This document shows, piece by piece, positions 60,621 through 64,000 of a stretch of DNA of 64,000 nt; the stretch's first letter is position 1, and the number at the start of each line of letters is the position of its first letter. Location of the stretch: contig JAACJP010000004.1 of assembly GCA_013368375.1 (NCBI GenBank), positions 992,001 through 1,056,000 on the forward strand, in the 5' to 3' direction. This DNA is from Tricholomella constricta. Taxonomy: Eukaryota > Basidiomycota > Agaricomycetes > Agaricales > Lyophyllaceae. The notes under the pieces were generated by a model that ran no database searches, had not been told where the DNA came from, and was given only the letters and a program-made list of their open reading frames with translations. The position numbers and the translations under genes were made by a program.

Positions 60621-62552
60621 ATGGCGAAACCTTTTGAACACAGCGATATACCTCATTCTCCCTTTATAATCTCTGATCCTACTTCTTTCTCTAGTAATCG
60701 TAATTCTGCGTCCAGTAAACCCGCTCGCGACTCCGATGATGATTTCTCCAATATTGTTGAAGACGCTCAGAAGACAAGAAGAGTAAATCCACAGCGTCTT
60801 GCTGCTCGTCTTGGTGCCGATCTCGTGGCTGAAATGGAGGCTCTGATATATCCTGGCGCCAAGATGCCGACTTTCGAGGTCAGGAGAGTAATACAAGAAC
60901 GATATGCAGTCGACAGAAGACACATATATGACTACTTTCACTCCAGAGGTGCGTCCTCGTTGAATCCACATGCCATTTGCTGAACATGGCCACAGGCCTT
61001 CGGGTTGCTAAAGAGGACAAGCATACCAATCTGACCAGAGGACGACTTTCAAAAGCATTGGCGAAGCAGTCACTCGAGAAGGTAATCTACCCTCTGAAGC
61101 TCACCCTGAGGCCCACGTATTCTCACGTCGATGTAAACTTAGCCTTCCGTGGAATCTGACCTGGTCAACAAACCGTTGACAGAAAATAAGGAAAACCAGC
61201 CGATCGAAAGCCAAGTGAATGAAAGCGGGCCAGTCGACAAACAGCCAATGGCAAGGAATGTGATTTCTGTCAAGTATTGCTCCGGAAAGTTCAAAACAAG
61301 CCTCGAAACACCGGAAGAATTATCCTCTAGGAACGCGAAACTGGTTGCCTCTGAACGGATATCCGGCTTAAAACCAGGACGTCGCCGGCGTACTCTCTCT
61401 GGAGGAGCTCCTAACTCTACTGCGGTCAAATATCTTCCTCAAAAAAGACGTCGTATAACTCCTGCTTCAGCTCCACCTCGAATCGATGATCGACCAAATC
61501 TTCGCGCAAGAACGCCTTCACCATGCCCGGAATTTACTTTGTTGGAGGAGAACCTTGATTCTTGCGGCGAAGAACCTTTTGCTGCGAGTTTCTGTCCCTC
61601 ATCCGAGTTCTATTTTGATCTGTGCGACGTCACAACCGACGTAACTCTCGACATTCCTTTCGACGACGGTCAGGGTGATTCTCTAACGGCTATCGAAGAT
61701 CGTTCTCTGACTCAAGAGGAGCGCCTGGAACTATACAATCTCATCAATAATAACATCGGGACCTCCAGCGGAATCGAGGAATGCGCGGGGACTTACAGTG
61801 CATATATGAAGGAACGATCGCGGCATTACTTCGACCGTATCTTTTTCAGGGCGAGCTACGGAGCAAGGATCTATCGTGCTCGACAAGGGGAATTGTGTTC
61901 CAGTACTAGGGCTATGGCGAACGATGCTCAAGTTGATTTTCAGAAATGGCTTTCTAGTCCCGACAGACAAGGGCGCGATCTCAGGGCGACTCAACCTGAC
62001 AACTTCTTTGCTTGTGAACCAAGAAAGCCTACATCTGGGACCGCCATTCAGCCTAGCTCTACGCAAATCGACCTCCAGGGAGAAGCAGCTGGCCTCGGAA
62101 ACGACGCTTCTGGTTCTGTGTCGACTGAGGTTTTTGAAGACACAATGTCCGGAACCAAAGCCCGTACTGCGAAACCTGCTGTATTACACTACACATACGA
62201 TATCGAAATTTCACCCCGACCCTCTGCATCAGAATCCGTCCAAGTTTTCACTAGAAATCAGCATCACCATATTCTACAAATGTCACAACCTAAAGCGGTG
62301 CATCACAGGCGAGGCAGCCATCGCCTGCAACATTCACCGCAGGCGTTGGCATCTTCCATCCAAATCGATGCGTCGAGGCCCCCAGTCACAATCTTAAATC
62401 CCAGTGCTACCACCTCTGTCGCTTCATTCCAGACCGCTGGCTTTATGGACGCATATCTCCGATCCCCTGACCCACAAAACGTCATTCGGTCGACCCTCTA
62501 TGCCTCAAAACCTGTTCGTTTACGAACAGCGTCAGCTGGCGGTGGCATATGA
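60621..62552 (+). CDS. Atypical homeodomain-like nuclear protein
   Basis: Three exons (60621-60948, 60996-61081, 61143-62552) join in frame to 607 residues, starting MAKPFEHSDIPHSPFIISDP. Residues about 50-125 form a compact helical domain: RRVNPQRLAARLGADLVAEM, YPGAKMPTFEVRRVIQERY, then VDRRHIYDYFHSRGLRVAKE. The spacing and the final helix preceded by V-D-R-R-H-I-Y look like a homeodomain-type helix-turn-helix. The usual W-F-x-N-x-R is replaced by Y-F-H-S-R-G. An intron falls exactly after this helix (SRG/LRVAKED). The rest is disordered, with bipartite basic patches (PGRRRRTLS, QKRRRITPAS) that may act as nuclear localisation signals. An acidic segment (DLCDVTTDVTLDIPFDDG) may act as an activation region. 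It begins only 122 bp after the SKI2 stop on the same strand. The last exon may extend by an alternative splice near 62568. Function unknown. Confidence 0.72.
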
Positions 62553-62838
62553 TATGCGAGCAGACGTAAGTAGCGATGCTCTCTTCGGCATCTTTATGTG
62601 CTCAAAGCTAAATTTCAGTCTTCGTCTTTTATTCACCTTCCGCACGCGATACCCTTATCATCCACCTTGAGCCACCCTTCGTCTCCTCTTTCAGTGTTTT
62701 GTTGTTTGTACGCCGGACACTACTTGTTTAGTTTGACTCTGTGACGACGGCAGGCCAACCTTCGGAAAATTGTTTATGACTGCGTGACGTGTAGTATGGA
62801 GTTATATTACAGTAGCAATGATAATGACGATAGTTAGG

Positions 62839-63978
62839 CTACATGGAATTGCCCTGAGGGAATGTATATGATCCCATGCACCCACAAGTGCAAAAAATTT
62901 CAGGGCCCCCTCCAGAATAAGGATACTGCGTGCCGTTGCTAGTTTGGCGGTAGTCATGAAATTCGTCTCCATGGCCGAGGCGCAACGCGTTCGTCGCGCC
63001 GTTATAGAGTGGTGATGGTTTTAGGAGAAATGAGGGCGTGTAATGGGCCTGAAAGTCTGGCGATAGGGGCGATAATAAGTCTGAGGACTTGGGAGAGTTT
63101 AGTGGGATGTAGAGGCCTTCGCAAGCTGATGCCAATTCTGAGAGTGGGATGATAGGTATAGGCCGCTCTGGGCGGGGTTGATGTATTGGTATTGGTGGAG
63201 TGCGAACAATGAGATCAGGGGATGATGACGGTGAAGTGGAGGACGATGCTGGTGACACGGACGATGCGAGTGGTGATACAATGTGTATGGGTGCTGATGC
63301 TGATGCTGATGAAGGTTTAGGGAAGATATAAGAATATGGTGACTGCGTGGGGTCGTGAGGGGCGTTGTGCGGCTGTGGCCCCATGTGCGGCGAGTGACTG
63401 TCATCTTCGACATATGAACGCATATCATAAGACGCGCCAAGCGGAGATGCAGCGCCGAAAAGGTCAGGTTCCTGCGCGTGGTGGCTCCTATGCCAGAGGG
63501 CCCCAGAGGTTCTTTGATTTGGCGGCGAAGACTCAAAAGAAGACCGGGCTGCGGAAGCGGGAATAGACGACGCAAGGCGCTCCTTTGCGTCGCACACCGG
63601 CCACTGTGTCTCCGCGTGGTGAGGCGATGCCTGAGTAAAAGGCGCCTCGTCGTCATAATCCCCCATGTCCATCTCGTCTGTCTGGATCCAATCTCCGAAC
63701 CCATCGTTTGTCATTTTGTGATACAGCGTCGAGGAGGATGGCGGAGGGCAGCTTTGATCATCGTCGTATGGCAGGCCCGCCGTTCGCCACATTTTAAAGG
63801 ACTCGTTTGCGGGGAGATGGAACACGGCATTTCTTTCGGGGCGACGGGAGGATTCGCCGCATTTGTAGAATGTCGGATTATCGGCGGGAGTTGGGCCCGC
63901 GGAGTCAAACTCGTCAAAGTCTGCGAAAAGCATGGAGAGGCTAGGGAGAACGGGGTAATTGTTTTGCATGGCGGTCAA
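62839..63978 (-). CDS. Disordered Ser/Pro-rich protein with Cys-rich tail, unrecognised
   Basis: A single open exon of 379 codons; an in-frame ATG nine bases further in (MQNNYPVLPSLSMLFADFDE) is an equally plausible start. The first 30 residues have an acidic/aromatic pattern (LPSLSMLFADFDEFDSAG), as in activation or docking peptides. The centre is Ser/Pro/His-rich with long Ser/Ala runs and SP sites. Near residue 275 a hydrophobic segment (RPIPIIPLSELASACEGLYI) might fold. The C-terminus reads EIFCTCGCMGSYTFPQ, three Cys within five residues. No signal peptide or membrane helix is present. I recognise no family and give no function. The length, consistent frame and lack of stops over 1.1 kb support a real gene, but it could also be the last exon of a gene that continues past the right edge. 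Confidence 0.6.
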   Translation of the reverse strand: MTAMQNNYPVLPSLSMLFADFDEFDSAGPTPADNPTFYKCGESSRRPERNAVFHLPANESFKMWRTAGLPYDDDQSCPPPSSSTLYHKMTNDGFGDWIQTDEMDMGDYDDEAPFTQASPHHAETQWPVCDAKERLASSIPASAARSSFESSPPNQRTSGALWHRSHHAQEPDLFGAASPLGASYDMRSYVEDDSHSPHMGPQPHNAPHDPTQSPYSYIFPKPSSASASAPIHIVSPLASSVSPASSSTSPSSSPDLIVRTPPIPIHQPRPERPIPIIPLSELASACEGLYIPLNSPKSSDLLSPLSPDFQAHYTPSFLLKPSPLYNGATNALRLGHGDEFHDYRQTSNGTQYPYSGGGPEIFCTCGCMGSYTFPQGNSM

Positions 63979-64000
63979 TAGGAAGGGAGGTCGGATAAGA

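Noticed and set aside
1..64000. tRNA, rRNA, CRISPR or transposon features
   Set aside because: Scanning by eye for tRNA A/B boxes, long terminal repeats, reverse transcriptase or transposase motifs found nothing convincing; a covariance-model scan would settle the tRNA question.

Overview
This window is nuclear DNA of a filamentous basidiomycete, most likely an Agaricomycete (mushroom-forming fungus). Genes are compact and usually broken by many short introns of about 45-70 bp with GT...AG ends and CTGAC/CTAAC-like branch sites. The protein families also fit: a DUF6535 membrane protein, a Ser/Pro-rich membrane protein with two beta-sandwich-like ectodomains, a fungal chitin synthase, GWT1 and COQ1-type enzymes. 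I saw no bacterial operon, CRISPR array, rRNA, convincing tRNA or intact transposon. Intron boundaries were read by eye from splice signals, reading frame and remembered family consensus; coordinates are gene spans from start to stop codon.

Layout. 0-7.7 kb is gene-poor: a small multipass membrane protein (minus), about 3 kb with nothing recognisable, then a bHLH-zipper factor (minus). 7.7-12 kb holds a long disordered protein of unknown function (plus). 12-25 kb holds chitin synthase (minus), casein kinase I, coatomer gamma subunit and pantothenate kinase (plus). 25.7-27.4 kb encodes a protein with three homeodomains. 28.3-30.6 kb is a DUF6535 membrane protein. 30.8-36 kb is a minus-strand run: a COQ1-like prenyl synthase with altered catalytic motifs, a LAMTOR2-like roadblock protein and a Mei2-like double-RRM protein. 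36-40 kb has Rab5/Vps21 (plus) and an SH3-RasGEF (minus). 41-49.7 kb has mitochondrial uL30m (plus), GWT1 (minus), an F-box-like protein, the mitochondrial calcium uniporter MCU and ESCRT-linked IST1 (plus). 51.6-64 kb has a SAM methyltransferase (plus), a transmembrane beta-sandwich protein (minus) divergent from the RNA-exosome helicase SKI2 (plus), an atypical homeodomain-like protein (plus) and an unrecognised disordered protein (minus).

Most genes are independent housekeeping loci, not a functional cluster. Loose themes are endomembrane traffic and nutrient signalling (coatomer gamma, Rab5, IST1, LAMTOR2-like, RasGEF, CKI), cell surface (chitin synthase, GWT1, TM ectodomain protein), mitochondria (COQ1-like, uL30m, MCU) and gene regulation (bHLH, triple homeodomain, Mei2-like RRM, SKI2, homeodomain-like). 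The most unusual items are the triple-homeodomain gene with the same intron site in all three homeoboxes, the prenyl synthase that has lost several normally invariant residues, the homeodomain-like protein without the W-F-x-N-x-R signature, microexons of 6, 11 and 20 nt, two GC-AG introns, and a 3 x 27 bp G-rich tandem repeat.
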